Shown: positions 14,703-24,102 of the stretch, piece after piece | Layout of the letters: every line of letters begins with the position of its first letter | Numbering within the stretch: position 1 is the first letter of the stretch | Assembly (NCBI GenBank): GCA_028281025.1 | Contig: JANQKR010000027.1 | Location: forward strand, 1 to 64,000 | Direction: 5' to 3' | From: Croceivirga sp. | GTDB lineage: Bacteria; Bacteroidota; Bacteroidia; Flavobacteriales; Flavobacteriaceae | DNA length: 64,000 nt | The notes under the pieces: generated by a model | Seen by the model: the letters and a program-made list of their open reading frames with translations, nothing else | Database searches by the model: none | Told to the model about the DNA's origin: nothing | Position numbers and translations under genes: made by a program

Positions 14703-15752
14703 ATGCGCAAACCCCTATACCTACTGTCTGCCATTTTGGTATTATGCAGCCACGATCTGTATGTAAAAATGGACACCTATTTCCTACAGCCCAATCAAAA
14801 AGCGACATTGAGCCTGTACAATGGGACTTTTGAAAAGAGCGAAAATATCATTGCCCGGGACCGCATGCTGGACGCTTCCGTTATCGCTCAAGGCGAAAGA
14901 ACATTTATCGATCCAGATCAATGGAAAGATCAAGACAGTACCATTACCCAATTAACTTTTAATACGGGTAAGGCAGGAACGTATGTGGCAGGTGTTTCTA
15001 CAAGGGCAAGGAACATTGAACTCACAGCTGAAAAATTTAACGACTACCTGGAACACGATGGTGTTTTGGATATGCTCCAACAACGTACCAATGATAGTTT
15101 ATTGGAGCAAGATGCGGTAGAGAGTTATGAAAAACATGTAAAGGCGATTTACCAGGTGGGTGATAATAGGACAAATGATTGGAGTTCTGCCTTGGACTAT
15201 CCAATAGAATTTGTTCCCGTGGAAAATCCCTATGAAAAGTACAGTGGTGAAAAGCTGGAAGTACAATTATTGCTGGATGCCAAGCCGTTATCCAACCAAC
15301 TGGTCTATGCCGACTACCTGAAAAGTTCACACGGTCATACACACCATACTTCCGGCCATGAACATGAACACGGTGGGGAAGGTCACTCCAATGACCATGA
15401 ACATTCCGATGGTAATCATAGCCATTCCAACACGTCCGAAACAGCCGAATCACACACCCATACCAGCGGTCAACAATTACGAACCAATGACCAAGGTATG
15501 GTCACCGTAAATCTACCTGAAGAAGGCATCTATTATCTAAGGACCATTTATATGACCAGAGTTACCGATAGTGATGAGCTGACCCATAAATCCAAATGGG
15601 CGACACTTACTTTTGAAGTAAGCCACAAACATGGTCATGATACCCACACCCATGATCACGATCACGAGCATGGTTTTCCTACTTGGGTCTTTATTTTGGG
15701 TAGTCTTCTCCTCATAGGAGTATTATTCCTGATGTTCAGAAAAAAGAACTAA
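14703..15752 (+). CDS. Histidine-rich DUF4198 (NikM-like) periplasmic protein with C-terminal anchor
   Basis: 349 residues. A signal peptide (about 1-16) precedes a DUF4198-type domain, starting HDLYVKMDTYFLQP, which binds or delivers Ni/Co in related systems. Two histidine-rich stretches stand out: about 45 residues near 210-255 (HGHTHHTSGHEHEHGG and onward), and HKHGHDTHTHDHDHEHG just before the C-terminal membrane span (about 325-345). The layout suggests a metal-gathering protein tethered with its His-rich face to the periplasm. A HupE/UreJ-type permease follows 2 bases after its stop, so the two probably act as one uptake unit for nickel or cobalt. The metal itself is inferred. Confidence 0.75.
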   Translation: MRKPLYLLSAILVLCSHDLYVKMDTYFLQPNQKATLSLYNGTFEKSENIIARDRMLDASVIAQGERTFIDPDQWKDQDSTITQLTFNTGKAGTYVAGVSTRARNIELTAEKFNDYLEHDGVLDMLQQRTNDSLLEQDAVESYEKHVKAIYQVGDNRTNDWSSALDYPIEFVPVENPYEKYSGEKLEVQLLLDAKPLSNQLVYADYLKSSHGHTHHTSGHEHEHGGEGHSNDHEHSDGNHSHSNTSETAESHTHTSGQQLRTNDQGMVTVNLPEEGIYYLRTIYMTRVTDSDELTHKSKWATLTFEVSHKHGHDTHTHDHDHEHGFPTWVFILGSLLLIGVLFLMFRKKN

Positions 15753-15754
15753 CG

Positions 15755-16432
15755 ATGCATTCCAATTTAAGACGGGCACTGCCGCTTATTTTGCTGTTCG
15801 TTCCGCTTTTGGGATTTGCCCACGATGTCACCAGTGCCGATCAGGAACTTTTGCGTAACGGTGGTTTGTGGGCCTATATTCGAGTAGGTGCGACCCACAT
15901 GCTCACTGGTTATGATCACCTGCTTTTCCTGACCGGTGTTATATTTTACTTGAACAGCTTCAAGGACATCTTGAAGTTCATTACAGTTTTTACAATAGGG
16001 CATTGTATTACCTTAATAGGTGCCACATATACTGGAATCACGGCAAATGAGCATTTGGTGGATGCGGTTATCGCCCTAAGTGTTTTGTACAAGGGATTTG
16101 AGAATTTGGGCGGTTTTGAAAAAATAAAGGTCAAATCGCCCAATTTACTGCTCATGGTTGGTCTTTTTGGGTTGATTCATGGCTTTGGACTTTCCACACG
16201 ATTACAGTCCTTTGACATGGGGAAGGAGCAATTTCTGGCAGAAATCCTGTGCTTTAATCTAGGTGTGGAGGTAGGACAGGTCCTGGCATTAATTCCAATT
16301 GTCTTTATACTCACACTTGCACGGAAACACAAACAGTTTCCGGCTTTTTACAAAGCAGTTAATGGGTACCTCATAATTGCGGGGATAGCCCTTTTTGTAT
16401 ATCAATTGTATGGCTACTTCATAGGGCATTGA
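15755..16432 (+). CDS. HupE/UreJ-type membrane metal permease
   Basis: 225 residues with a cleavable-looking leader ending GFAHD and about six membrane spans. Conserved family features are HMLTGYDHLLFLTGV near the first span, FTIGHCITL, and LIHGFGLSTRL, whose histidines lie within spans. HupE/UreJ_2 proteins move nickel or cobalt, often beside hydrogenase or urease genes; none is present here. It follows the histidine-rich DUF4198 gene by 2 bases in one operon. The pairing of a DUF4198 protein and a permease argues for metal import rather than a hydrogenase accessory role. Confidence 0.78.
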   Translation: MHSNLRRALPLILLFVPLLGFAHDVTSADQELLRNGGLWAYIRVGATHMLTGYDHLLFLTGVIFYLNSFKDILKFITVFTIGHCITLIGATYTGITANEHLVDAVIALSVLYKGFENLGGFEKIKVKSPNLLLMVGLFGLIHGFGLSTRLQSFDMGKEQFLAEILCFNLGVEVGQVLALIPIVFILTLARKHKQFPAFYKAVNGYLIIAGIALFVYQLYGYFIGH

Positions 16433-16552
16433 AACTATGGGGAGTACGTTATATAGGTGACAAAATAATCCAACCCTCTCCCTAAGGACATGTAAAAATT
16501 AAAATAGCAAGGCCGGGATGCCATTATACCTGAACCTGCCAATAATTAAAGG

Positions 16553-17725
16553 TCAATCCTTCCGCCACCTTTTGGTCAACTCAAAAACATGTTCCAAAAT
16601 GTTTTCTTCCGTGGTGTCAAACCCGACCCCCTTCCTATCCATCATGGCTTTAGCGGTTTCAAAGGCTTTAGGGGTTCTATAGGTGGTAAAGCCGGAGGCG
16701 CCTCCCCAGGAAAAGCTGGGAATAAAGTTCCGGGGAAAGCCACTACCGAATATATTGGCACTTACCCCAACAACGGTACCCGTATTGAACATAGTATTGA
16801 TACCCGCCTTGCTGTGATCTCCCATCATCAATCCGCAAAACTGTAAGCCGGTATGGGCAAAACCTTCTGTCCGGTAATCCCAAAGCCGCACTTTTGCATA
16901 ATTGTTTTTCATGTTTGAGGTATTGGTATCGGCACCAAGGTTGCACCATTCGCCAAGGACGGAATTTCCCAAAAAGCCTTCATGTCCCTTATTGGAATAG
17001 GCGAACAAAACGGCATTGTTAACCTCCCCCCCTACCTTACTATACGGGCCAAAGGTGCTTGCCCCATAGATTTTGGCACCCATTTTTAGGACGGAATTAT
17101 CACACAATGCCAAACCACCACGGATAATACAACCTTCCATGATCAAAGCATTCCTTCCAATATAAATGGGACCGGTTGTGGTATTGAGAATGCTGGCTTC
17201 CACTTGTGCCCCTTCTTCCAGAAAAATAGTATCGCCAATGACGGTATTGGTCTCCGATATGGGCTGACTTTTTCTTCCTTGGGTCAATAATTCAAAATCG
17301 GCCCGAAGGGCTTCATCGTTTTTGGAAAATATATCCCATGTATTTTTTATGGTGAAACATTCATCCTCGTAGGCAATGGAATCATAGGCTTCTAAGGCAA
17401 AATGTTCTCCCACATCATTAGTTCGGTAAGCAATGATATCACCACCAAATACCAATGCCTGCTTGTTTTTAAGGGTCCCAATCTTTGCCTTTAAGGTGGA
17501 ATTTGGCAAATACGCCGCATTTATGACCACATTATCGGCTGCTGTGACCAAGGGAAACCTTTGGGCCAGATAGTCTTCCGTCCAATAACTGATCTCAACT
17601 CCAAGGTGTTTTTCCCATTTTTCCGCAATGGTCAAAATTCCCACGCGTATTTCAGCTACAGGCCTGGTAAAGGTAAAGGGCAGCAGGGAATTTCTTGTGT
17701 CTCCGTCGGCAAGGATATAGTTCAT
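16553..17725 (-). CDS. GlmU-family putative sugar nucleotidyltransferase (Bacteroidota type)
   Basis: 390 residues. The N-terminal half (about 1-170) starts NYILADGDTRNSLLPFTFTRPVAEIRVG, a degenerate nucleotidyltransferase. The C-terminal half is a left-handed beta-helix built of hexapeptide repeats (for example GDTIFLEEGAQVEASILN and GPIYIGRNALIMEGC). This two-part layout is that of GlmU, but the usual N-terminal GxGxGTRM loop is absent. The family, confined largely to Bacteroidota, lies near rpmE in many genomes. It probably works in cell-envelope sugar metabolism; activity is not proved. It lies downstream of rpmE2 beyond a terminator. Confidence 0.82.
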   Translation of the reverse strand: MNYILADGDTRNSLLPFTFTRPVAEIRVGILTIAEKWEKHLGVEISYWTEDYLAQRFPLVTAADNVVINAAYLPNSTLKAKIGTLKNKQALVFGGDIIAYRTNDVGEHFALEAYDSIAYEDECFTIKNTWDIFSKNDEALRADFELLTQGRKSQPISETNTVIGDTIFLEEGAQVEASILNTTTGPIYIGRNALIMEGCIIRGGLALCDNSVLKMGAKIYGASTFGPYSKVGGEVNNAVLFAYSNKGHEGFLGNSVLGEWCNLGADTNTSNMKNNYAKVRLWDYRTEGFAHTGLQFCGLMMGDHSKAGINTMFNTGTVVGVSANIFGSGFPRNFIPSFSWGGASGFTTYRTPKAFETAKAMMDRKGVGFDTTEENILEHVFELTKRWRKD

Positions 17726-17757
17726 TGGCTATCAAATAGGGTTGGTCAAAAATAAAA

Positions 17758-17785
17758 AACGCCTTCGTTACGTAACGAAGGCGTT
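17758..17785 (-). terminator. Perfect 28-base palindromic terminator after rpmE2
   Basis: AACGCCTTCGTTAC is followed at once by its exact complement GTAACGAAGGCGTT. On the minus strand a T-rich run (TTTTTTATTTTTG) follows. It lies between rpmE2 and the GlmU-like gene, and its perfect 14-base arms are notable. Confidence 0.85.
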
Positions 17786-17812
17786 AAAAGTATATTTTCT
17801 AAATGTAGGAAA

Positions 17813-18073
17813 TTACTTTTCCTCTTTTTGGAATTTTTTGTATTTGTTCTTGAACTTATCAATCCTACCAGCGGTATCCACCAGTTTGGTTTTACCAGTA
17901 TAGTAAGGATGGGAGGTTCTGGAAATTTCCAACTTTACCAATGGGTACTCCACACCATCTACAGTAATGGTCTCTTTCGCCTCTGCGGTAGACTTGGTGA
18001 TAAAAACATCATCATTGGACATGTCCTTAAAAGCTACCAATCTATAATTTTCCGGGTGAATTCCTGCTTTCAT
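17813..18073 (-). CDS. rpmE2: 50S ribosomal protein L31, type B
   Basis: 86 residues, beginning [20 protein letters not shown]. The length and [20 protein letters not shown] are typical of L31 type B, the form without the zinc-binding cysteines of type A. It sits at the subunit interface of the ribosome. In other bacteria the zinc-free form is made under zinc shortage; in this group it is usually the only copy. No Zur-like site was recognised in its promoter. Confidence 0.96.
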   Translation of the reverse strand: MKAGIHPENYRLVAFKDMSNDDVFITKSTAEAKETITVDGVEYPLVKLEISRTSHPYYTGKTKLVDTAGRIDKFKNKYKKFQKEEK

Positions 18074-18098
18074 CTCGTTACATCGATTTTTCGGACTG

Positions 18099-18128
18099 CA
18101 AATTTAGATAAATTCCTTTTACAAACAA
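18099..18128 (-). promoter_or_regulatory. Promoter of rpmE2
   Basis: On the minus strand: TTG (18128-18126), exactly 19 bases, TAAATTTG (18106-18099), then the L31 ATG 26 bases on. It has the same 19-base spacing as the rpmH promoter. Confidence 0.75.
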
Positions 18129-18133
18129 GTGGG

Positions 18134-18163
18134 TTTGGGCAAAAAACAAAAATTGTACTTTTA
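18134..18163 (+). promoter_or_regulatory. Possible promoter of the DUF4199 gene
   Basis: TTTG (18134-18137), 18 bases, TACTTTTA (18156-18163). The last base departs from consensus. It reads toward the ATG at 18225 and lies next to the divergent rpmE2 promoter. Confidence 0.4.
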
Positions 18164-18224
18164 AATTGTAACAAAACCAGGGTAATTTCAACAAATAACA
18201 CGTAATCAACTAAAATTAAAACAA

Positions 18225-18746
18225 ATGGAAGGACAAGATTTAAAAACACAAAAGCATATTCTCACTTATGGGGGACTGGCCGGCCTGGTCGGTGTGGTTT
18301 TTGGTATAATGCTGTATACCCAAGGCTTACATTATGAACGTAGTTTTACAATTCAGGCGATACAGTACGGCATTTTGGCTGTTTTCGTTGTTATTGGAAT
18401 CGTCCAATACAAAAAATCCAATGAAAACTACTTAAAAATTGGACAGGCAATTAAAATTGGCGCCGGTATTGGTGTAATTGCAACAATAATCGGTATCATC
18501 TGGTTTTATCTGATGTCCGGCGTCCTGGAACCGGATTATATGGACAAAGCAATGGAAATTGCCAAGGTTGAAGCATTTGAAGCAAATCCTAGCATGACAC
18601 AGGAACAATGGGACCAGGGTGTTGAGTTCCAGAAAAAGTTCTTTCCCATATTTATGGGTATAGGGGTACTGTTAAGCGCTATCTTTGGATTGGTGGTGGG
18701 TTTAATTACCGGTGCCATAGTCAAAAAACCAAGGCCATCCTACTAA
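18225..18746 (+). CDS. DUF4199 family membrane protein
   Basis: 173 residues with four membrane spans (about 14-34, 41-60, 75-96, 141-165). Between spans three and four is a soluble loop with MTQEQWDQGVEFQKKFFPIF. This matches the DUF4199 family, found almost only in Bacteroidota and with no known function. It is followed 40 bases later by a polyprenyl-phosphate glycosyltransferase, an order common in flavobacteria. That context suggests a link to envelope glycan synthesis, but only by association. Confidence 0.85.
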   Translation: MEGQDLKTQKHILTYGGLAGLVGVVFGIMLYTQGLHYERSFTIQAIQYGILAVFVVIGIVQYKKSNENYLKIGQAIKIGAGIGVIATIIGIIWFYLMSGVLEPDYMDKAMEIAKVEAFEANPSMTQEQWDQGVEFQKKFFPIFMGIGVLLSAIFGLVVGLITGAIVKKPRPSY

Positions 18747-18786
18747 GGAAAAAATACTACTTTTGGGGAGTTTACCACGGTAGCCT

Positions 18787-19740
18787 ATGCAATTATCGCT
18801 TGTAATCCCCTTACTTAACGAAGAAGAGTCCATACAGGAATTGTACGATTGGATTGTGTCCGTGATGCAATCCAATCGCTTTTTGTACGAGATTATTTTT
18901 ATTGATGACGGGAGTACGGACAGGTCATGGGAAACCATCTTGACCATAGCCAAAAGCGATGGCAACGTTAAAGGTATACGCTTTTCGAAAAATTTTGGCA
19001 AATCCCAGGCTTTGCATGCCGGTTTTAAGGAAGCCCAGGGCGATGTGGTCATCACCATGGATGCCGATCTTCAGGACAATCCCGAGGAAATTCCAGAATT
19101 GTATCACTTAATTTCGAACCAGGGCTTCGATATTATCTCCGGATGGAAAAAGAAACGCTACGATTCCATTCTAACAAAAAACCTTCCTTCCAAACTTTTT
19201 AATTGGGCTGCCCGGCGAACCTCCGGTGTCAAACTACATGATTTTAACTGTGGCCTAAAGGCTTTTAGGAATGAAGTGGTCAAAACCATTGAAGTTTCCG
19301 GGGAGATGCATCGCTACATCCCTGTTTTGGCCAAAAACGCAGGTTTTTCCAAGATTGGTGAAAAAGTGGTGCGGCATCAAGCCAGAAAGTACGGTTCCAC
19401 CAAGTTTGGTGCAGAACGATTTATCAATGGTTTTTTGGATTTGACCACAATCTGGTTCGTATCCCGGTTTGGCAAAAGACCCATGCACCTTTTTGGTGCT
19501 TTGGGGGTTTTAATGTTCGTGATTGGTTTTGGATTTTCCATGTACCTGGGGATAGATAAGCTTTTTTTGAATCCCATGGGACGACTGATTACCGACAGGC
19601 CCCAGTTTTATATTGCCCTTACCTGTATGATCATTGGAACCCAATTATTCTTGGCAGGTTTTCTAGGGGAATTGTTCATCCGCACCAAAAAACAAAGTGA
19701 ACCTTATAAAATGCAGGAAACCATCAACATTATTGAATAA
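18787..19740 (+). CDS. Family 2 glycosyltransferase with two C-terminal membrane spans (GtrB/DPM1-like)
   Basis: 317 residues. The GT-A catalytic domain shows VIPLLNEEESI at the start, the nucleotide-binding FIDDGSTD (Asp40, Asp41), and the metal-binding MDADLQDNPEE (Asp92-x-Asp94). HDFNCGLKAFR and RHQARKYGSTKF blocks follow, typical of undecaprenyl-/dolichyl-phosphate sugar transferases. Two membrane spans lie near 233-258 and 275-300. It would transfer a hexose from a nucleotide sugar to a polyprenyl phosphate at the inner membrane. It is between DUF4199 and phosphosugar mutase genes. Confidence 0.88.
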   Translation: MQLSLVIPLLNEEESIQELYDWIVSVMQSNRFLYEIIFIDDGSTDRSWETILTIAKSDGNVKGIRFSKNFGKSQALHAGFKEAQGDVVITMDADLQDNPEEIPELYHLISNQGFDIISGWKKKRYDSILTKNLPSKLFNWAARRTSGVKLHDFNCGLKAFRNEVVKTIEVSGEMHRYIPVLAKNAGFSKIGEKVVRHQARKYGSTKFGAERFINGFLDLTTIWFVSRFGKRPMHLFGALGVLMFVIGFGFSMYLGIDKLFLNPMGRLITDRPQFYIALTCMIIGTQLFLAGFLGELFIRTKKQSEPYKMQETINIIE

Positions 19741-19791
19741 TCAAATTGCGTTTCTCCTTACATTTGTTTTTAAAGAGCAATAACAACACTT

Positions 19792-21501
19792 ATGGATACT
19801 TTTCTGACCACTGCCAAATCATGGCTTTCCGATTTTTTTGACCCCGAAGTACGACAAGAAGTCCAGAATTTAATGGATTCCGATCATGACGAGCTCAAAG
19901 AACGTTTTTACAAAAACCTGGAATTTGGTACCGGTGGTATGCGTGGTGTAATGGGCGTGGGAACCAATCGCATCAATAAGTATACCTTGGGGAAAAGCAC
20001 CCAGGGCCTAAGCAATTATTTAAAGAAAACGTATCCCAGCGAAACTATTAAGGTGGTCATTGCCTATGATTGCAGGCACAATAGTGACACACTTTCCCAA
20101 ACAGTGGCAGAAGTACTGTCCGCCAATGGAATAAGGGTATTTCGGTTTTCCGCGTTGCGGACCACTCCCGAGCTTTCCTTTGCGGTTCGGCACTTGGACT
20201 GCCATGCCGGTATTGTGCTCACGGCTTCCCATAATCCACCGGAATACAATGGTTATAAAGTCTATTGGGGCGATGGTGGACAAATTGTACCACCACAGGA
20301 CGGCAAAATAATTACCGAAATCAATACCATCTCCTATGAGGATATCAAATTTGAAGCGGACCATAACCTAATTGAATCCATAGATACCAAAGTCGATAAC
20401 GCTTTTTTCGATGCGTCTGTCCAGGCCGGAAATTTTAATGCTGCGGGCAAGGACGATTTTAAAATTGTGTTTACCTCAATCCATGGGACCTCCATTACGG
20501 CCATTCCCCAAGTCCTAAAAATGGCGGGCTATGCCCATGTGACCGTTATTGAGGAACAGGCCACGCCGGACGGCAATTTCCCAACGGTAAAATCCCCAAA
20601 CCCCGAAGAGCCGGAAGCCTTGGCCATGGCTTTGAAAAAAGCGGAGGCCATTGGAGCGGATATGGTTGTGGGCACGGACCCGGACAGCGATCGTTTGGGC
20701 ATTGCAGTCCGTAATTTGGAGGGGGAAATGGAGCTGTTGAATGGAAACCAAACCATGGTGCTCATGACCAAGTTCCTTTTGGATAAATACATGGAAAAAG
20801 GATTTAAGGGCAACGAATTTATAGCGACTACCATTGTTTCCACTCCTATGATGGAGCAAATGGCTAAATCCTATGGCGTGGAATTCAAAACAGCCTTGAC
20901 CGGTTTCAAATGGATCGGTAAAATGATCAAGGATTTCCCGGATTCAAAGTTTGTAGGTGGTGGCGAAGAGAGTTTTGGCTATATGGCGGGCGACTTTGTT
21001 CGCGATAAAGATGCCGTTACCGCTACACTTCTGGCTTGCGAGGTAGGCGCGGAAGCAAAAGCAAATGGCAGTTCCTTTTATGAAGAGTTGATCAATGCCT
21101 ATGTGGAATTTGGTTTTTATAAGGAAAAACTGATCTCATTGACCAAAAAGGGAATCAGTGGTGCGGAAGAAATCAAGCAAATGTTGAAGGAATTTAAAGA
21201 AAATCCCGTGGAAACGGTTCAAGGTTCAAAGGTGGTTTGGATTGAGGACTACAATACATCAATCGCAAAAAATGTGGTCACTGGTGAGGAAAAATCCATT
21301 GATTTGCCAAAATCCAACGTCCTGATCTACGAAGCCGAGGATGGTACCCGAATAGCGGCAAGACCTTCTGGTACAGAGCCTAAGGTGAAGTTCTACATGA
21401 GTACCAACGCTGTATTGCCCAGTGCTTCGGAATTTAAATCCGTAAATTCGCAATTGGATGCCAAATTGGATGGCATTGTAGCCGAATTGAATTTAGGTTG
21501 A
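19792..21501 (+). CDS. Phospho-sugar mutase (phosphoglucomutase/phosphomannomutase)
   Basis: 569 residues, matching the long alpha-D-phosphohexomutase branch of Bacteroidota and Firmicutes. The phosphoserine loop is TASHNPP (Ser146). The metal loop is GTDPDSDRLGI, sugar-specificity loop GGGEESFGY, and phosphate-binding loop RPSGTEPKVKFY. It interconverts sugar 1- and 6-phosphates, feeding nucleotide sugar synthesis. TACATTTG at 19759-19766 could be its -7 element. Its stop TGA shares one base with the ATG of the next gene (an exporter), so the two are translationally coupled. Confidence 0.92.
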   Translation: MDTFLTTAKSWLSDFFDPEVRQEVQNLMDSDHDELKERFYKNLEFGTGGMRGVMGVGTNRINKYTLGKSTQGLSNYLKKTYPSETIKVVIAYDCRHNSDTLSQTVAEVLSANGIRVFRFSALRTTPELSFAVRHLDCHAGIVLTASHNPPEYNGYKVYWGDGGQIVPPQDGKIITEINTISYEDIKFEADHNLIESIDTKVDNAFFDASVQAGNFNAAGKDDFKIVFTSIHGTSITAIPQVLKMAGYAHVTVIEEQATPDGNFPTVKSPNPEEPEALAMALKKAEAIGADMVVGTDPDSDRLGIAVRNLEGEMELLNGNQTMVLMTKFLLDKYMEKGFKGNEFIATTIVSTPMMEQMAKSYGVEFKTALTGFKWIGKMIKDFPDSKFVGGGEESFGYMAGDFVRDKDAVTATLLACEVGAEAKANGSSFYEELINAYVEFGFYKEKLISLTKKGISGAEEIKQMLKEFKENPVETVQGSKVVWIEDYNTSIAKNVVTGEEKSIDLPKSNVLIYEAEDGTRIAARPSGTEPKVKFYMSTNAVLPSASEFKSVNSQLDAKLDGIVAELNLG

Positions 21502-23333
21502 TGAACAACATCCTTAAAAAACTGTTGCGGTTTGCCAAACCGTACAAACTTTATGGCATACTGAACATTATATCCAATGTATTGTATGCCTTTTTTAATG
21601 TGCTCTCCATTATCATTTTCATCCCTACATTGGGGATACTGTTCGATAATCAAGAGGAAGTTTTTGAAAAGCCCGTTTATCAGGGGTTTTCGAACCTAAA
21701 GGGATATGCCGAAGATTCCCTGAACTATTTTTTGACACAGAAGGTTGCCGATGACGGGCCTATGGCCGCTTTGGTATTCATTTGCCTGGCCAGTATTGTG
21801 ATTTTCTTCCTTAAGAACTTATTTCGCTATATGGCCATGTACTTTTTGGCCTTCTTACGTACCGGAATGGTAAAGGACATACAGGATTCCCTGTATCACA
21901 AAGTGGTGGATTTGCCAATTTCCTTTTTCTCGGAAAAGCGAAAAGGTGACCTGTTGGCCCGAATGACCTCAGATGTCAAAGAAGTGGAAAGTTCCATAAT
22001 CAACTCTTTGGAAGCGCTGGTTCGGGAACCCATTACCATTGTTATTGTGTTGATTTCCATGTTGTTGATAAGTGCCAAACTTACTTTGTTTGTTTTCATC
22101 TTCCTACCCATAACCGGATTTATAATCTCTGCAGTGGGGAAACGTTTAAAAGCACAATCCCTGGCCGCGCAGAAGGAGAATGGGGTGTTCCTATCTTTTT
22201 TGGAGGAAACCCTTACGGGGTTAAAAGTCATTAAGGGCTTCAATGCAGAAGGTAAATTGGCAAAAAAGTTTACGGACTCCACGGAGCGATTCAAGAACAT
22301 CATGAATTCCGTTCTACAACGAAAAGGGCTGGCTTCCCCATTGAGTGAGTTCCTTGGGGTTGCGGTGGTCATTACCGTGCTTTGGTATGGAGGAAGCTTG
22401 GTATTTGACGAAAACAGCGGGCTAAAACCACAGGATTTCATGGGCTACATTGGACTGTTCTATACCATTATCAATCCGGTCAAGGCCATAACAACGGTCA
22501 ATTACAGCATTAAAAAAGGAAACGCGGCAGGAGAACGGATTTTTGAAATTCTGGAAACCGAGAACTCCATAAAAGAACCCGTAAATCCAACGGAAATTAA
22601 AAAGTTTGACATGGGGATTGATTTTAAAAATGTCTCCTTTGGATATGAAAATGAAAATGTTTTGGAGGGGTTCAACCTCAAGGTAAACAAAGGACATACC
22701 GTTGCTTTGGTCGGACAATCCGGGAGTGGTAAGAGTACCGTGGCCAATTTGGTGACCCGATTTTATGACGTGAACGAAGGAAGTATTGAAATTGACGATA
22801 TCAACATCAAGGATATTTCAAAAAAATCACTCCGCGGACTAATGGGACTGGTAACGCAAGATTCCATTTTATTCAATGATTCGGTAAAGAACAATATCGG
22901 TTTGGGCAAAACCAACGCGACCGAGGAAGAAATTGTGGAAGCCGCCAAAATTGCCAATGCCCATGATTTTATCATGGAACTACCTGAAGGCTATAACACC
23001 AATATTGGCGATGGTGGAAACAAGTTGAGTGGCGGGCAAAAACAGCGTTTGTCCATTGCCCGTGCCGTACTAAAAAATCCTCCCATCATGATTTTGGATG
23101 AAGCCACTTCCGCCCTGGACACGGAAAGCGAACGTTTGGTTCAGGATGCGCTGGAAAAAATGATGCGCAATAGGACCTCAATTGTTATCGCCCACCGATT
23201 GTCCACCATTCAAAATGCAGATTCCATTGTAGTCATGAGCAAGGGCAAGATTTTGGAGCAAGGTACCCATCAGGAACTGATGAAGTCCAAAAAGGGATAC
23301 AAGAAGCTGGTAGAAATGCAGACCATGGCATAA
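21501..23333 (+). CDS. ABC exporter, fused membrane and ATPase domains (MsbA-like)
   Basis: 610 residues from the ATG at 21501, which overlaps the upstream TGA by one base; a TTG one codon earlier is unlikely. A six-span export domain (about 1-330) is followed by the ATPase domain: Walker A GQSGSGKST, Q-loop GLVTQDS, signature LSGGQKQR, Walker B PIMILDEATSALD and H-loop AHRLSTI. Unusually long residues between the first two spans (about 50-85) are seen in this group. It may export lipid or lipid-linked sugar, in keeping with the coupled phosphomutase and nearby glycosyltransferase, but the substrate is not known. Confidence 0.9.
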   Translation: MNNILKKLLRFAKPYKLYGILNIISNVLYAFFNVLSIIIFIPTLGILFDNQEEVFEKPVYQGFSNLKGYAEDSLNYFLTQKVADDGPMAALVFICLASIVIFFLKNLFRYMAMYFLAFLRTGMVKDIQDSLYHKVVDLPISFFSEKRKGDLLARMTSDVKEVESSIINSLEALVREPITIVIVLISMLLISAKLTLFVFIFLPITGFIISAVGKRLKAQSLAAQKENGVFLSFLEETLTGLKVIKGFNAEGKLAKKFTDSTERFKNIMNSVLQRKGLASPLSEFLGVAVVITVLWYGGSLVFDENSGLKPQDFMGYIGLFYTIINPVKAITTVNYSIKKGNAAGERIFEILETENSIKEPVNPTEIKKFDMGIDFKNVSFGYENENVLEGFNLKVNKGHTVALVGQSGSGKSTVANLVTRFYDVNEGSIEIDDINIKDISKKSLRGLMGLVTQDSILFNDSVKNNIGLGKTNATEEEIVEAAKIANAHDFIMELPEGYNTNIGDGGNKLSGGQKQRLSIARAVLKNPPIMILDEATSALDTESERLVQDALEKMMRNRTSIVIAHRLSTIQNADSIVVMSKGKILEQGTHQELMKSKKGYKKLVEMQTMA

Positions 23334-23523
23334 AACCTTTATTTGGTCGAAAATTCCAAAGAAAAAGCAGAAAAAAGGTCTTCGTTACCATTCTCAAATA
23401 ATCTACCACCCCTGTGCGGTTTTCGATGCATTTTTAAAAGTGGAAAGTAGAATTGGCGATCATTCTCAAATAGGGATTTAAACCTTTCGTTATTTTTATG
23501 GTCAAACCTCTAAAATATCCCTT

Positions 23524-24069
23524 TTGTCAGCTGAGGAAGCCTTAGTATTGGAATTAAAGGACAAAGCTACACAGTCCAAGGCCTTTGAAGTGTTGGTGAA
23601 CACCTACAAGGAACGACTGTATTGGCATATAAGGCGCATTGTCCTTGATCATGACGATGCCGATGATGTGCTTCAGAATACGTTTATAAAGGTTTACCGA
23701 AGTATTGACGGTTTTAAGGGGGAAAGTAAACTGTACTCCTGGATGTACCGAATTGGAACCAATGAGGCATTGACATTTCTAAAGCAAAAATCAAGAAAAT
23801 TGGGGGTGTCCAATGAAGAACTACAACAATCCCTTGTAGAAAACCTACAATCGGATGTCTATTTTGAAGGCGATGCTATTCAGTTAAAGCTCCAAAAGGC
23901 ACTTGCCACCCTACCGGAAAAACAAAAACTGGTCTTTAACATGAAATATTTTCAGGAAATGAAATATGAGGAAATTTCACAAATTTTGGAAACCTCGGTG
24001 GGTGGTCTAAAAGCATCGTACCATTTGGCAGTAAAAAAAATTGAATCGTATCTTACCGAACCGGATTAA
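23524..24069 (+). CDS. ECF-type RNA polymerase sigma factor
   Basis: 181 residues with sigma region 2 (YKERLYWHIRRIVLDHDDADDVLQNTFIKVYRSI and SWMYRIGTNEAL) and region 4 (LATLPEKQKLVFNMKYF, then KYEEISQILETSVGGLKASYHLAVKKI). The start appears to be TTG at 23524: the nearby ATG at 23498 is in another frame and no in-frame ATG precedes the conserved part. It heads a three-gene group with a membrane protein and a small exported protein, the usual setting for an anti-sigma factor and a stress sensor. Target promoters are unknown. Confidence 0.9.
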   Translation: MSAEEALVLELKDKATQSKAFEVLVNTYKERLYWHIRRIVLDHDDADDVLQNTFIKVYRSIDGFKGESKLYSWMYRIGTNEALTFLKQKSRKLGVSNEELQQSLVENLQSDVYFEGDAIQLKLQKALATLPEKQKLVFNMKYFQEMKYEEISQILETSVGGLKASYHLAVKKIESYLTEPD

Positions 24070-24102
24070 ACCTTTTCGCCATAGATTGGTCTAACTAACA
24101 GC

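Noticed and set aside
17758-17785. Operator role for the perfect palindrome after rpmE2
   Set aside because: The T-rich run on the minus strand and its place right after the L31 gene make a terminator far more likely.
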